From: Clostridium sp.
GTDB taxonomy: Bacteria > Bacillota > Clostridia > Lachnospirales > Lachnospiraceae
Length of the DNA: 38,709 bases
Assembly: GCA_004554205.1 (NCBI GenBank)
Contig: SFNH01000016.1
Location: forward strand, 1 to 38,709
Reading direction: 5' to 3'
Positions 8,907-16,696 of this stretch are shown here, in pieces. Each line of letters starts with the position of its first letter. Position 1 is the stretch's first letter. Position numbers and translations under genes: made by a program. Below the pieces are notes generated by a model. The model was not told the DNA's origin. It made no database searches and saw nothing but the letters and a program-made list of their open reading frames with translations.

Positions 8907-8935
8907 ATGATACCATACCGCGGCGTTTTTTTCAA
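8907..8935 (-). promoter_or_regulatory. SigA promoter of the peptide-transport operon
   Basis: On the minus strand TTGAAA (8930-8935) is separated by exactly 17 bp from TATCAT (8907-8912). It points into the substrate-binding protein gene about 160 bp downstream. Confidence 0.7.
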
Positions 8936-8964
8936 CTACTTTTTCAGCCTCCGCCGGGTTCCCG

Positions 8965-9100
8965 GCAACAGTTCAGCGTAGGACTTTTCGGTCGCGGCCA
9001 CAGTTTTCGCTTTTGTTCGGTCGCCGGATGTAAAACTTTTGCTCGGGTGCCTCGCAAAAGTGTTCACCGCTCTCCCTCACAGCAGGGTTTATAGCCCGCT
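8965..9100 (+). repeat. Dispersed intergenic repeat, copy A
   Basis: In order on the plus strand: GCAACAGTTCAGC (8965-8977); two GGTCGC-containing motif copies with 29-bp period (CGG at 8989 and 9018, the second within TTTTGTTCGGTCGCC); a hairpin with arms 9032-9042 and 9054-9064; the end CACCGCTCTCCCTCAC (9065-9080); then GGGTTTATAGCCCGC. The part beyond 9064 lies inside the ABC-F coding sequence and provides its stop codon. It fills the gap between the ABC-F gene and the promoter of the peptide operon. Confidence 0.85.
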
Positions 9101-10947
9101 CCCTCGTGGCGCAGAAGCCCCAGCTCCAGCGCACATTCATACCACTCCATGCACGCCTCATGCCACTCGTTTAAGGCTTCCTTTAAATCCTCGTTCCGCC
9201 TTTCCCACGCTTCCTCATCCGGCGCGTCTAAGCAGAGCTCAAGGGCGCCGCATCGCTCCCCGCACGCCTCCATCTTCTCACGCGCAAGACGGAGCTTCCA
9301 GTCGGCGTACGCCTCATCTGTCGGGATCTCCCGCAGGCGGTGGCGCTCCGCCCTTGGGACTGCCCGGACTGACTCAAGGAGCGCCGCGTCCTCCGCGCTC
9401 ACCTGCGCCGCGATCGTCTGCCCGCTATCCTGCCGCCTGCTCCGCTCCAGATAGTGCTCGTAGCCGAACGGATAGTACATCACGCCATTTTCCCCGAAGA
9501 TCAACACCGATTCCGCGACCTGGCGGATAAAATAGCGGTCGTGGGAGACAAAGAGGATCGTCCCGGTATACGCTTTAAATGCTGACTCGAGCGTCTCCTT
9601 CGCCCGGATATCCATATGGTTGGTCGGCTCGTCCAGGATAAGGAAATTCGGCCGGCTCTGCAAAAGCTCCGCGAGCACAAGCCTCGCCTTCTCGCCGCCG
9701 GATAAATCGCTCACGCGGCGGGACGCCTCCTTCCCGGAGAACAGATAGCCCCCCAGGACGTCCCGCACCTCCTTTTCTGTCATGGATGGAAACAGGTCGT
9801 GGAAATGCTCCGCCACCGATTTTTCCGACTTTATCTCCGCGGAATGCTGGTCAAAATATCCGATAGCAATATTGTTTCCGAGGGCGCATCTGCTCTTTTC
9901 AAGCGGAGGCAGAAGTCCCGCCGCCGTTTTTAGGAATGTGCTCTTCCCTGCGCCGTTTGGCCCCAAAAGACCAATCTTCTGCCCCCTTCGGATGCGGAGG
10001 CTGATCTCAAGAAGCGGCCTGTCATAGCCGATTTTCAAGTGTTCTGCCTCAAGCACCCACCTGCTTCCCGCAATCAGCGGATCGATCTGCCCCGTAAACA
10101 GATGCGCGTCGTCCTCCTCAGGCTTTTCCAGCCGCCGCATGCGCTCGAGCTGTTTTTTCTTCGCGCGGGCAAAGGAAGCCTTCGTCGGCTTATTCTTAAA
10201 CCGTCCGATCAGCTCATTCAGCCGTCTTATCTCCTCCTGCTGTCGCTCATAGGCCTTACGATGGGCGGCAAGACGGCGCAGCTTCTCCCGCCGGTAATCC
10301 GTGTAATTGCCCGCGTACCTGGTCAGATGCTTTCCGCTCACCTCATACACCGCGTCCGCCACCCGGTCCAGGAAAAACCGGTCATGGGATACCATCAGCA
10401 CCGCGTGGGGATAGCTTCTTAAATATTCCTCAAGCCACTCCACAGCCGCGATATCGAGATGATTCGTCGGCTCGTCGAGGAGGAGAATGTCAGGCTTTTG
10501 CAAAAGCAGGCGGATCAGGGCGATCTTCGTCTGCTCGCCGCCGGAGAATTCCTTTATCCGCTTTTTCTTGTCCGGCAGGGGAAAGCCGAAGCCTGTAAAC
10601 AGACGGTCGTACTCCCGCTCATACAAAAACCGCTCCTCGTCAAAACTGTCGCCGCACGGGCAGGAAAGAAAAAGCTCCTCCTCCACCGTCCGCTCCCCGT
10701 CGGGAAATGCCTGCTGCTTAAGCATTCCCACCGTGATCTGCCGCGAGCAGGCGATGCCGGGGCCCTGCCGCTTATCGTCCCGGTCGAGCGTGAGTTCTCC
10801 CGCGACCAGCCGTAAAAGCGTCGTCTTTCCCGCTCCGTTTGGTCCCACTACGGCAATCTTTTCCCCTCCCCTGATCTCAAGATCAATATGCGATAAGATC
10901 ACCGTCCCGCCCGCAGAGACGGTCCCGTCTGAAATCCGGTACAACAT
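9064..10947 (-). CDS. ABC-F family ATPase (ribosome-associated)
   Basis: Soluble protein with two ATP-binding cassettes and no membrane domain; ABC-F proteins act on the ribosome in translation or antibiotic protection. Cassette 1 has GPNGAGKTTLL, FSGGEQTKIALIRLLLQ and DILLLDEPTNHLD. Cassette 2 has GPNGAGKSTFL, LSGGEKARLVLAELLQ and FLILDEPTNHMD. A charged linker (HRKAYERQQEEIRRLNELIG...) lies between them. The ATG at 10945-10947 with GGAGG upstream gives 627 aa; the open frame to 11358 runs back through tRNA-Arg and is not coding. The last roughly 10 residues (GYKPCCEGER) and the TGA stop are encoded by repeat copy A, so the C-terminus may have been altered by insertion of that element. The subfamily is not assigned. 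Confidence 0.9.
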   Translation of the reverse strand: MLYRISDGTVSAGGTVILSHIDLEIRGGEKIAVVGPNGAGKTTLLRLVAGELTLDRDDKRQGPGIACSRQITVGMLKQQAFPDGERTVEEELFLSCPCGDSFDEERFLYEREYDRLFTGFGFPLPDKKKRIKEFSGGEQTKIALIRLLLQKPDILLLDEPTNHLDIAAVEWLEEYLRSYPHAVLMVSHDRFFLDRVADAVYEVSGKHLTRYAGNYTDYRREKLRRLAAHRKAYERQQEEIRRLNELIGRFKNKPTKASFARAKKKQLERMRRLEKPEEDDAHLFTGQIDPLIAGSRWVLEAEHLKIGYDRPLLEISLRIRRGQKIGLLGPNGAGKSTFLKTAAGLLPPLEKSRCALGNNIAIGYFDQHSAEIKSEKSVAEHFHDLFPSMTEKEVRDVLGGYLFSGKEASRRVSDLSGGEKARLVLAELLQSRPNFLILDEPTNHMDIRAKETLESAFKAYTGTILFVSHDRYFIRQVAESVLIFGENGVMYYPFGYEHYLERSRRQDSGQTIAAQVSAEDAALLESVRAVPRAERHRLREIPTDEAYADWKLRLAREKMEACGERCGALELCLDAPDEEAWERRNEDLKEALNEWHEACMEWYECALELGLLRHEGAGYKPCCEGER

Positions 10948-11136
10948 GAGACGCTCCTCCTTTGCGCTTGTCAGCATTTTCGTTTCTTGTCCATATGATA
11001 TACTACAAAACCGGATAAAAGGACTTCGGGAGCAGAAAGTGCGAAGAAATCCGGTATCATAGTACTCAAGGAAAAGCTGGAGCTGATCATTCCTCTCATT
11101 GATGAGGAGTGCTGATCTTAGTTTCAGTATGAAATG

Positions 11137-11167
11137 AAAAAGACCAGGTTTTATGCCTGGTCTTTTT
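11137..11167 (-). terminator. Intrinsic terminator downstream of tRNA-Arg
   Basis: Perfect 12-bp stem AAAAAGACCAGG (11137-11148) / CCTGGTCTTTTT (11156-11167) with a 7-nt loop and T-rich ends on both strands. It lies 7 bp beyond the tRNA-Arg 3' end and may be bidirectional. Confidence 0.85.
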
Positions 11168-11173
11168 CTTAGG

Positions 11174-11247
11174 CGTGCGCGAGAGGATTCGAACCCCCGA
11201 CACCTTGGTCCGTAGCCAAGTGCTCTATCCAGCTGAGCTACGCACAC
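11174..11247 (-). tRNA. tRNA-Arg (ACG anticodon)
   Basis: 74-nt cloverleaf on the minus strand: acceptor GTGTGCG pairs with CGCGCAC, followed by discriminator G. The D arm is TAGCTCAGCTGG, the anticodon stem CTTGG/CCAAG has loop CTACGGA (anticodon ACG, wobble A expected to become inosine), and the T loop is GTTCGAATC. CCA is not encoded. It has its own promoter (11285-11313) and terminator (11137-11167). Confidence 0.96.
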
Positions 11248-11284
11248 GCATTCCGCTGCGCATATTATCGCTGCAACATGAGAT

Positions 11285-11313
11285 ATTTTACTCCATGCCT
11301 CCTCCTTTGTCAA
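11285..11313 (-). promoter_or_regulatory. SigA promoter of tRNA-Arg
   Basis: Minus strand TTGACA (11308-11313), 17-bp spacer, TAAAAT (11285-11290). It is about 40 bp upstream of the tRNA 5' end. Confidence 0.8.
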
Positions 11314-11342
11314 GGACTTTTTTCCAAAAATCCGTCCGTGAT

Positions 11343-11410
11343 GTAACAGTTCAGTCATTTTTCTTTTATTCGGTCGCGGATGAGGTTTTCGCTTTTGTTC
11401 GGTCGCCGGT
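11343..11410 (+). repeat. Dispersed intergenic repeat, copy B (short form)
   Basis: Contains GTAACAGTTCAGTC at 11343, then two TTCGGTCGC motif copies with a 29-bp period (CGG at 11371 and 11400), the second within CTTTTGTTCGGTCGCCGG. The hairpin and the CTCCCTCAC end seen in the other copies are absent. It lies between the DUF815 gene stop (11431) and the tRNA-Arg promoter. Confidence 0.8.
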
Positions 11411-11430
11411 GACGATATCGAGACTTCCTC

Positions 11431-12735
11431 CTACATTCTCCCGAGCAGATAGTTGATAAACTGCTGCGCGGTGCGCCCGGAAATGCCGCCGTGGCTTAGC
11501 TCCCATTTGTTCGCCTCCGCCTTAAGCTCCTCGTCGGACATCTCGATGCCGCAGCGGTGCGCCAGCTCGATGACAATGTGGAAGTACTCCTTCTGGGACG
11601 GCTTTGCGTAGTTGATCGTGACGCCGAACCGGCTCACTAACGACAGCTTCTCCTCCATGGTGTCGGAGCGATGCATGCCGTTTTCGTGCTCCATATCGCT
11701 TCTGTCGCTCCAGTTCTCCTTGATCAGGTGACGGCGGTTGGAGGTGGCATAGATCAGAATGTTGTCCGGTTTTGTCTCCACGCCGCCCTCGATGACCGCC
11801 TTTAAAAATTTATACTCCACCTCGAACTCCTCAAAGGAGAGGTCGTCCATGTAAATGATGAATTTGTAGTTGCGGTTTTTGATCCGGGCGATCACAGCCG
11901 AGAGATCCTTAAACTGGTGCTTGTAGATCTCGATCATGCGCAGGCCCCGATCGTAAAATTCGTTGACGATCGCCTTTATGCTGGTGGACTTTCCCGTGCC
12001 GCTGTCGCCGAATAAAAGGACATTGTTTGCCTTTCTGCCCTGGACAAACGCCAGCGTATTGTCCACCAGCTTCTTCTTCTGGAGCTCGTACCCGACCAGG
12101 TCGTCGAGCGTCACCGTATCCATGTTGTTGATGGCGCAGAATGCCACATCGCCGTTTTCTCCCTGCCGGATGCGGAATGCCTTGTTAAGGCCGAACATCC
12201 CCACGCCGTAAGCCCTGTAAAACCCGGTCACACAGTCAAAGAACTCCTGTTCGTCCCTCGCCTCAGCCAGCTTAAGGCTCAGCGCCTGCACCTTCTCGCT
12301 GACATTCTTATTATACATCAGCTCTTTCTTCTCGATGGCACGATAATGGGAGATGCGGTCAAAGCAGTCCACGCCGAGATATTCCTCGAGACGGCAAAAA
12401 TCATAGTGGAACAGCTCCATAAACGCCTTGAAATCTCCCCTGGCAAAATCATTGACGCTGCCCTCGCCCGCCCCGGTCTTCTCACAGGTGATGCTGAAAG
12501 GGTTCTCGCTTGTGATCAGCAGAAAGGTCAAGTAATTATGCCACAGATTCTTATCAAAGCCGTAGTCCGTCGCGACCTCAAGCAGATGCCTCATCTGCGT
12601 GTAGACTCTCGTCAGAAGCTCGTCCTTCGTCTGACTCCCCTCATCCATCTTTCGGATGATGTCCGCAAGTTCCATCAGGATTGAATCCTTCGGCATATCA
12701 CCGTAGATCAGCAGTCTCGAAACAATCTTATACAT
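11431..12735 (-). CDS. DUF815 family AAA+ ATPase
   Basis: 434-aa cytoplasmic P-loop ATPase of the DUF815 family, with unknown physiological role. The N-terminal half is helical without a recognised motif. The ATPase core begins near residue 210 (LVGYELQKKKLVDNTLAFV) with Walker A LLFGDSGTGKSTS, Walker B FIIYMDDLSFEEFE and a sensor region with YATSNRRHLI. The C-terminal lid ends GGISGRTAQQFINYLLGRM. The start ATG at 12733-12735 has GAGGAG about 10 nt upstream. It follows the HPr-like gene but is separated from it by a good intrinsic terminator, so it probably has its own promoter. The stop is followed at once by repeat copy B. Confidence 0.9.
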   Translation of the reverse strand: MYKIVSRLLIYGDMPKDSILMELADIIRKMDEGSQTKDELLTRVYTQMRHLLEVATDYGFDKNLWHNYLTFLLITSENPFSITCEKTGAGEGSVNDFARGDFKAFMELFHYDFCRLEEYLGVDCFDRISHYRAIEKKELMYNKNVSEKVQALSLKLAEARDEQEFFDCVTGFYRAYGVGMFGLNKAFRIRQGENGDVAFCAINNMDTVTLDDLVGYELQKKKLVDNTLAFVQGRKANNVLLFGDSGTGKSTSIKAIVNEFYDRGLRMIEIYKHQFKDLSAVIARIKNRNYKFIIYMDDLSFEEFEVEYKFLKAVIEGGVETKPDNILIYATSNRRHLIKENWSDRSDMEHENGMHRSDTMEEKLSLVSRFGVTINYAKPSQKEYFHIVIELAHRCGIEMSDEELKAEANKWELSHGGISGRTAQQFINYLLGRM

Positions 12736-12798
12736 GGCTGCGCGCTCCTCGTTCTTATTTTTAGCCGGTATCGCCCCGGTCTCGCGGTATATGTCCCC

Positions 12799-12835
12799 GA
12801 AAAAGGAAATGCAGAACAGCTCTCGCCGTTCTGCA
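12799..12835 (-). terminator. Intrinsic terminator of the HPr-like gene
   Basis: Minus strand stem TGCAGAAC/GTTCTGCA (8 bp) with a GC-rich loop, followed by TTTCCTTTTT. It is 51 bp beyond the HPr-like stop codon. Confidence 0.75.
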
Positions 12836-12885
12836 AGGTATGAGGGGACAATAAGTCGAAAATGTCTTTTTCATGGCAGACAGCC

Positions 12886-13116
12886 TTATGCTGCGATATA
12901 CTTCCTGATATCCTGGCGCAGGCCCGCACACTCATCTGCATATACTCTTAAATTTACAACGTGGTTGAATCCCAGGTTCATAATGCCAAGCAGAGATTTC
13001 GCGTCGACAACAACGCTGCCGCGGCTCAAGTCCATATCAAACGGATACTTCTCCACAAGGTTTACAAAATCAAGGACCTCCGTGGGATTCTTAAAGGTTA
13101 CATTGATCTCACTCAT
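12886..13116 (-). CDS. HPr-fold protein lacking the phosphorylatable histidine (Crh-like)
   Basis: 76-aa protein that aligns without gaps, at an offset of five residues, to the canonical HPr encoded at 23342-23608. The region KYPFDMDLSRGSVVVDAKSLLGIMNLG matches the HPr KF...AKSVLNVM segment, so Ser41 corresponds to regulatory Ser46. The position of catalytic His15 is Asn10 and the Arg17 position is Thr12, so the PTS phosphotransfer site is missing. By analogy with Bacillus Crh (His15 replaced, Ser46 kept), a regulatory rather than PTS role is possible; that is inference. The start ATG has GGAGTG 8 nt upstream. A promoter (13186-13214) and an intrinsic terminator make it a monocistronic unit. 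Confidence 0.8.
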   Translation of the reverse strand: MSEINVTFKNPTEVLDFVNLVEKYPFDMDLSRGSVVVDAKSLLGIMNLGFNHVVNLRVYADECAGLRQDIRKYIAA

Positions 13117-13185
13117 AGTAATACACTCCTTTTTTGAAAACTATGGTAACCAGTTTCCCTCTCGCCTTTTCGTTTTATCGCTACC

Positions 13186-13214
13186 ATTTTATCGTTTCGC
13201 CTATCATGTGAAAA
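13186..13214 (-). promoter_or_regulatory. Putative SigA promoter of the HPr-like gene
   Basis: Minus strand TTTTCA (13209-13214), 17-bp spacer, TAAAAT (13186-13191). The -35 is weak (4/6). The octamer CGATAAAA occurs twice around and just downstream of the -10. Confidence 0.5.
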
Positions 13215-13284
13215 GAGGAAATTTCCAAAAAAGGAGTAATTATTTAATCAATTCGACATGGTTTTACAAATTCTGGTAACGTTT

Positions 13285-14454
13285 TCAACCGTTTTCTTTG
13301 CGGAACTCAGCCGGGAGCATACCGACCTCCTCCTTAAATACCTTGCTCATGTATTTCGGGTCCGAGTAGCCCACCATATCCGCGATCTGGTTGAGCTTTA
13401 AACTCGAATCGAGCAAAAGCTCCTTCACCTTCTCGATGCGGTACTTCCGCACGGTCTCAGTAAAGGACATTCCGGTCTCCTTCTTAAAACGGGCGCTCAA
13501 ATACTCCTCCGTCACATGGAGCTTTTCCGAGAGTTCCTCAAGGGTAATACCCTGATCGTAGTAGGTCCTGACGAGCTCCTTCGCCTGCTTCACGAGAAGG
13601 CTCATATCCGGGTCCTCCTCCTCCGCAGCCGTCACCTGATTAAAAAGCTGCGCCATCACTTCCCTCACCCCGTGCCAGGTGACCGCGTGGGACAGATCTC
13701 CCAAAACGGTCCTCGCCGGAATCTCCCCATCCACCCGGCCGATGGACCGGGCCAGATTCATCACAGCGAGAGCAAGGCGCACGCACGCCTCGCGGATCTC
13801 GTCCGGATGGCAGGAGGCGGACACGCAGCTCTTAATAAACTGCTCAAGCGCCTGCTCATACCCTGCTCTGTCACGCTTTGAGACAGCCTGCTTTAGCTGA
13901 GTCTCGATCTCAAGCGGATATTTGAGCGGCACAGTCTCCACCTGCGCGGTCATTTCCGAGGTGATGAGAATCCCCTCCGGGAAACATAAATTCCATGTCC
14001 GGCTCTCCATCAGCCGGGCAAACCCCTCCGGCATATCTTTAAGCCCTTCACACACGGTCCAGCTAAACACCGGCGTTAAGGCAAACGCGCGGTCAAGCTC
14101 CGGCAGCACCGTGCCCGCGCACCACCTCTCCATCGCCTTCACATCCCTCATGTGATAGAAGAACACAGCCACCGCCCGGTTTCTCGCGGAGTGGATCATA
14201 CAGCTCTCATACTCTGCCGCCTGGGAGAAGCAGGGCTCTAAGAGGCGTTCCAGCTCCTCATAGCGCTCCTCGTAATGGTGGCCGAGCCACACGGCAAAGA
14301 TCGCGATCGGCTCGTCCGCATCAAGGCCGTACCGCTCCTTTGCCGCCTGCCTTAACTCCCCGTCCACCGGAAACTCCGCGAGGATACAGCCGCGGAAAAT
14401 ATTTTCCAGGGACAAAAAACGTTCACTCTGTATTTCTTTTTTTGATCCGGTCAT
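13285..14454 (-). CDS. AraC-family transcriptional regulator
   Basis: 389-aa DNA-binding regulator. The C-terminal ~100 residues are a classic AraC/XylS double helix-turn-helix (DQGITLEELSEKLHVTEEYLSARFKKETG and LKLNQIADMVGYSDPKYMSKVFKEEVGMLPAEFRK). The N-terminal ~280 residues have no recognised receiver or cupin motif; their effector is unknown. The frame stays open upstream to 14841, but that part is repeat copy C read in a false frame. The ATG at 14452-14454 (MTGSKKEIQSERFLSLENIF) is chosen although the upstream GGGGGCAGGGG is only a fair ribosome binding site. The TGA stop overlaps a cre-like sequence. No clear partner gene. Confidence 0.88.
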   Translation of the reverse strand: MTGSKKEIQSERFLSLENIFRGCILAEFPVDGELRQAAKERYGLDADEPIAIFAVWLGHHYEERYEELERLLEPCFSQAAEYESCMIHSARNRAVAVFFYHMRDVKAMERWCAGTVLPELDRAFALTPVFSWTVCEGLKDMPEGFARLMESRTWNLCFPEGILITSEMTAQVETVPLKYPLEIETQLKQAVSKRDRAGYEQALEQFIKSCVSASCHPDEIREACVRLALAVMNLARSIGRVDGEIPARTVLGDLSHAVTWHGVREVMAQLFNQVTAAEEEDPDMSLLVKQAKELVRTYYDQGITLEELSEKLHVTEEYLSARFKKETGMSFTETVRKYRIEKVKELLLDSSLKLNQIADMVGYSDPKYMSKVFKEEVGMLPAEFRKENG

Positions 14455-14468
14455 CCCCTGCCCCCTTT

Positions 14469-14820
14469 TTCTTTTGCCCCGGTCGCGGCCACAGCTTTCT
14501 CTTTTGTTCGGTCGCGGGCGGGGGTTCCCGACGGATTTTACGCCGCAGTCCCGGAAAGACAGCCCGTGACACGCTACGTTTCCTACTCGGTCCGCGCGCG
14601 GGGTATCCTCTTTTGTTCGGTCGACGGATGTAATGCTTTTTTTCACAAGTTCAAAAAAGCATTCACCGGTCTCCCTCACGGTGAGCCGATTAGCCGTCAG
14701 TCGCGCAAACTCGCCTACGCCAGCTAGCGCAGACCTCGCTACGGAAGCCTCGCTATCGTCACCGGGTCTGTCTTCCGGGCTTTGCGGCTGATACTGCCCA
14801 GTCCCTCGGTCGCGGGCGTA
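14469..14820 (+). repeat. Dispersed intergenic repeat, copy C (longest, composite)
   Basis: This fills the 367-bp gene-free stretch between the AraC gene start and the secreted-protein stop. It has GGTCGCGG motif copies at 14480 and 14509 (29-bp period) and a third complete TTTTGTTCGGTCGACGGATG at 14611, preceded by a degenerate CGGTCCGCG copy 30 bp earlier. Between them is an inverted copy of the second module (14530-14583). The hairpin arms AATGCTTTTTT (14632-14642) and AAAAAAGCATT (14653-14663) are followed by CACCGGTCTCCCTCAC (14664-14679). The remaining ~140 bp ends in a lone GGTCGCGGGCG that abuts the stop codon of the secreted-protein gene. Confidence 0.85.
14530..14583 (-). repeat. 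Second repeat module, copy inside C
   Basis: On the minus strand it reads GGAAACGTAGCGTGTCACG..., then TGCGGCGTAAAATCC (14533-14547). It is clearly homologous to 17018-17078 on the plus strand. Confidence 0.75.
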
Positions 14821-14821
14821 A

Positions 14822-15790
14822 TTATTCCGACGGCGCGTCAAGGAACGGATTATTCGGGGCGGTGTTCGCCGCGGTAAACTTCGGCGTCTGAATCGTCCAG
14901 ATCACCGTCCCGACCTTCGCAGACTGCTCGACCTGCGTGTAGTTTCCCCGCTTGCCACCCACAGCGACCCCAAATGTCACATCCTCCTCTGAGCCCACAA
15001 GCGCAAGCTTCGTCACAGAATCTACTCCTGCCGTTGCATCCGGCGCAGAAAGCCGAATCACCTTTCCCATCGCGAAATTCCCATCCCGCTCTGTGGTAAA
15101 CGCCACCGTCTCCTTCGCCACACTGTCCGTATCCTGCACGATGCTTCTGCTCGTCACCGACAGCGTGTACTGCTTAAAGCCCGCGTCCCCCGCCTCGATC
15201 TCCGCCACATGATTCCAGTAGTTTCTCGACGCCGCGCTTCCCGCGTTCTCGACCGCGCCCCACACATCCACCGTCGTGCCCACGCGACCCGTCGCGGGGT
15301 CCACATATGCATCCTCCGAGCCGTCCCTCGCACGGTTCTTTGTCGAATAATTCGTAAACATCCAGTTCCCCGTCTCACCGACCTCGAGATGATATGTGCC
15401 ATTCGCCCCATCCGTCGACGGCGTGTCCACCACTACCTTTACATTCGGGAGCAGGAGCCCGCCGTTCTCCACGGTCACCGCCTCCTGTGCGTGCGCGCTG
15501 TCCACCGTGCCGTTCACCACAAACGCGAATACCATCGGAACCGTCACCTTAAGCCGCATATCCCCGTCGTCGATCACGACGCCCGCCACAAAGTCCGTGT
15601 TGCCCGAGCCTTCCGCGGACGGCTCGGTTGGCTCGGTCGTTTCCGCCGCCTCGACGTTTATCGGCTCTTTTATCCCCGGCACGCCCGGCATCATCCCCGA
15701 GACGCACGCAAGCGTCAGAAACCACGCAAGACCTCTCTTTAAGCATCCCTTTCTGGTTTCTCCGTTTCTGATCGTTCCTCTCTCTTTCAT
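14822..15790 (-). CDS. Secreted protein of unknown function
   Basis: 322-aa exported protein. A basic N-terminus (MKERGTIRNGETRKGCLKRG) is followed by a hydrophobic core (LAWFLTLACVSGMMPGVPG) and an Ala/Thr/Glu/Pro-rich linker, consistent with a signal peptide cut near NVEAA. The mature part is rich in Val, Thr, Gly and Asn with alternating patterns (DMRLKVTVPMVFAFVVNGTV, KVGTVIWTIQTPK) that suggest a beta-sandwich surface protein. It is reminiscent of camelysin/TasA- or WxL-like domains, but I cannot assign it. No LPXTG anchor or C-terminal membrane segment. The start at 15788-15790 has GAGG 8 nt upstream. It lies 59 bp behind the DUF3783 gene, with which it may be co-transcribed. Confidence 0.75.
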   Translation of the reverse strand: MKERGTIRNGETRKGCLKRGLAWFLTLACVSGMMPGVPGIKEPINVEAAETTEPTEPSAEGSGNTDFVAGVVIDDGDMRLKVTVPMVFAFVVNGTVDSAHAQEAVTVENGGLLLPNVKVVVDTPSTDGANGTYHLEVGETGNWMFTNYSTKNRARDGSEDAYVDPATGRVGTTVDVWGAVENAGSAASRNYWNHVAEIEAGDAGFKQYTLSVTSRSIVQDTDSVAKETVAFTTERDGNFAMGKVIRLSAPDATAGVDSVTKLALVGSEEDVTFGVAVGGKRGNYTQVEQSAKVGTVIWTIQTPKFTAANTAPNNPFLDAPSE

Positions 15791-15849
15791 AGCCTTATCC
15801 TCATCTCCTAAAAATTTACACTTGTATCTGTGCTTCCCTTTGCTATTAA

Positions 15850-16272
15850 TCAAAATGGTTTGACAATCTGAAATCGCATTCTCTCGTGTTCTTCCCTGAT
15901 CTCCTCATACAGATGATAAAAGGTCCAGTTTATATTGTGCTCGGTGACGACCGCCTTGAGCGCGGTTTTCGGCACGCCGGCGCGCCTTAAGTTGAAAAGC
16001 AGCTCATCCAGCCTCTTCCCGGAAAAATTATACAGCACGAGCATCTCCTGTGTGAGCACGGGAAGCGCACCCGGCTGCGTGGCCCCCTCAGCTTCCTGCC
16101 CCGCCCCGGGAATTCCCAGGAGGCTCCCCACCGTATCCGTTACCTGCTCCGACGCCACATTCCTGATACGAATCCCCATCTGTACCAGCACGCCCTTAAG
16201 CCTTGCGGCGTGAGGCATCTGTTCCGGGGTATAGTAAAGCACGGTTTCCCGCAGCGCATTTCTTCCCATCAT
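15850..16272 (-). CDS. DUF3783 domain-containing protein
   Basis: 140-aa cytoplasmic protein of unknown function. The C-terminal half (EMLVLYNFSGKRLDELLFNLRRAG... LKAVVTEHNINWTFYHLYEEIREEHE) has the DUF3783 pattern: a 'nFs...ldelL..lr..g' helix and a 'KAvvTehN..WtfyhLyeEi..EH' block. The N-terminal part resembles a small alpha/beta domain (ETVLYYTPEQMPHAARLKGVLVQMGIRI), joined by a Gly/Ala/Gln-rich linker. The ATG at 16270-16272 is followed by a second ATG; GAGGAAG lies upstream. It lies 80 bp downstream of the tRNA cluster with no strong terminator between, so read-through from the tRNA promoter is possible. Confidence 0.8.
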   Translation of the reverse strand: MMGRNALRETVLYYTPEQMPHAARLKGVLVQMGIRIRNVASEQVTDTVGSLLGIPGAGQEAEGATQPGALPVLTQEMLVLYNFSGKRLDELLFNLRRAGVPKTALKAVVTEHNINWTFYHLYEEIREEHERMRFQIVKPF

Positions 16273-16352
16273 CTTTCTTCCTCTCTTTTACACTGTCAGT
16301 TCAGATATGGAAAAAGCCTCAAACCTCCCTGTGGAAGTCCGAAGCTTTCCAA

Positions 16353-16438
16353 ATGCCGCAGGCCGGAATCGAACCGGCACGGGAGATTAGTCCCGCAGGA
16401 TTTTAAGTCCTGTGCGTCTGCCAGTTCCGCCACTGCGG
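16353..16438 (-). tRNA. tRNA-Leu (TAA anticodon)
   Basis: 86-nt class II tRNA: acceptor GCCGCAG/CTGCGGC, discriminator A, anticodon stem CAGGA/TCCTG with loop CTTAAAA (anticodon TAA), a long variable arm (CGGGACTAATCTCCCG) and T loop GTTCGATTC. CCA not encoded. Last tRNA of the cluster. Confidence 0.96.
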
Positions 16439-16455
16439 CATTACAGACAAACAAG

Positions 16456-16529
16456 CGACCCGAATGGGACTCGAACCCACGACCTCCGCCGTGACAGGGC
16501 GGCGCTCTAACCAACTGAGCCATCGGGCC
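16456..16529 (-). tRNA. tRNA-Asp (GTC anticodon)
   Basis: 74-nt cloverleaf: acceptor GGCCCGA pairs with TCGGGTC (one G-T), discriminator G, anticodon stem CCGCC/GGCGG, loop CTGTCAC (GTC). CCA not encoded. Confidence 0.96.
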
Positions 16530-16555
16530 TGAATATGTAGTTGTATAGCTTTAAA

Positions 16556-16629
16556 TGGACCTTCGGGGACTCGAACCCAGGACCGACCGGTTATGAGCCG
16601 GTTGCTCTGACCAACTGAGCTAAAGGTCC
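16556..16629 (-). tRNA. tRNA with CAT anticodon (elongator Met, or lysidine-modified Ile2)
   Basis: 74-nt cloverleaf: acceptor GGACCTT/AAGGTCC, discriminator A, anticodon stem ACCGG/CCGGT, loop CTCATAA. The acceptor begins with a paired G1, so it is not an initiator-type end. Elongator Met and TilS-modified Ile2 tRNAs both carry CAT and a CTCATAA loop; the sequence alone does not decide safely. Confidence 0.9.
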
Positions 16630-16696
16630 GAAATCTCGGTGGCTTCCTGATCGCCTGTCCACGACAACCGGTATCTCCGGTCTGCATGAAGCCAAA

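Noticed and set aside
8984..9027. 29-bp periodic repeats considered as a CRISPR remnant
   Set aside because: Only two or three units per site, the filler is 12 bp and no cas genes are present.
10948..11358. N-terminal extension of the ABC-F frame (about 137 codons)
   Set aside because: It runs antisense-free through tRNA-Arg and its terminator; the ABC-F family start with a good ribosome binding site is at 10947.
13274..13287. cre-like site TGGTAACGTTTTCA
   Set aside because: It fits the catabolite-response consensus at 13 of 14 positions, but it overlaps the AraC stop codon and lies far upstream of the HPr-like promoter; a single match of this kind can be chance, so it is not listed as a feature.
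14455..14841. N-terminal extension of the AraC frame (about 129 codons)
   Set aside because: It is entirely made of repeat copy C read in one frame; the same peptide strings arise from other copies.
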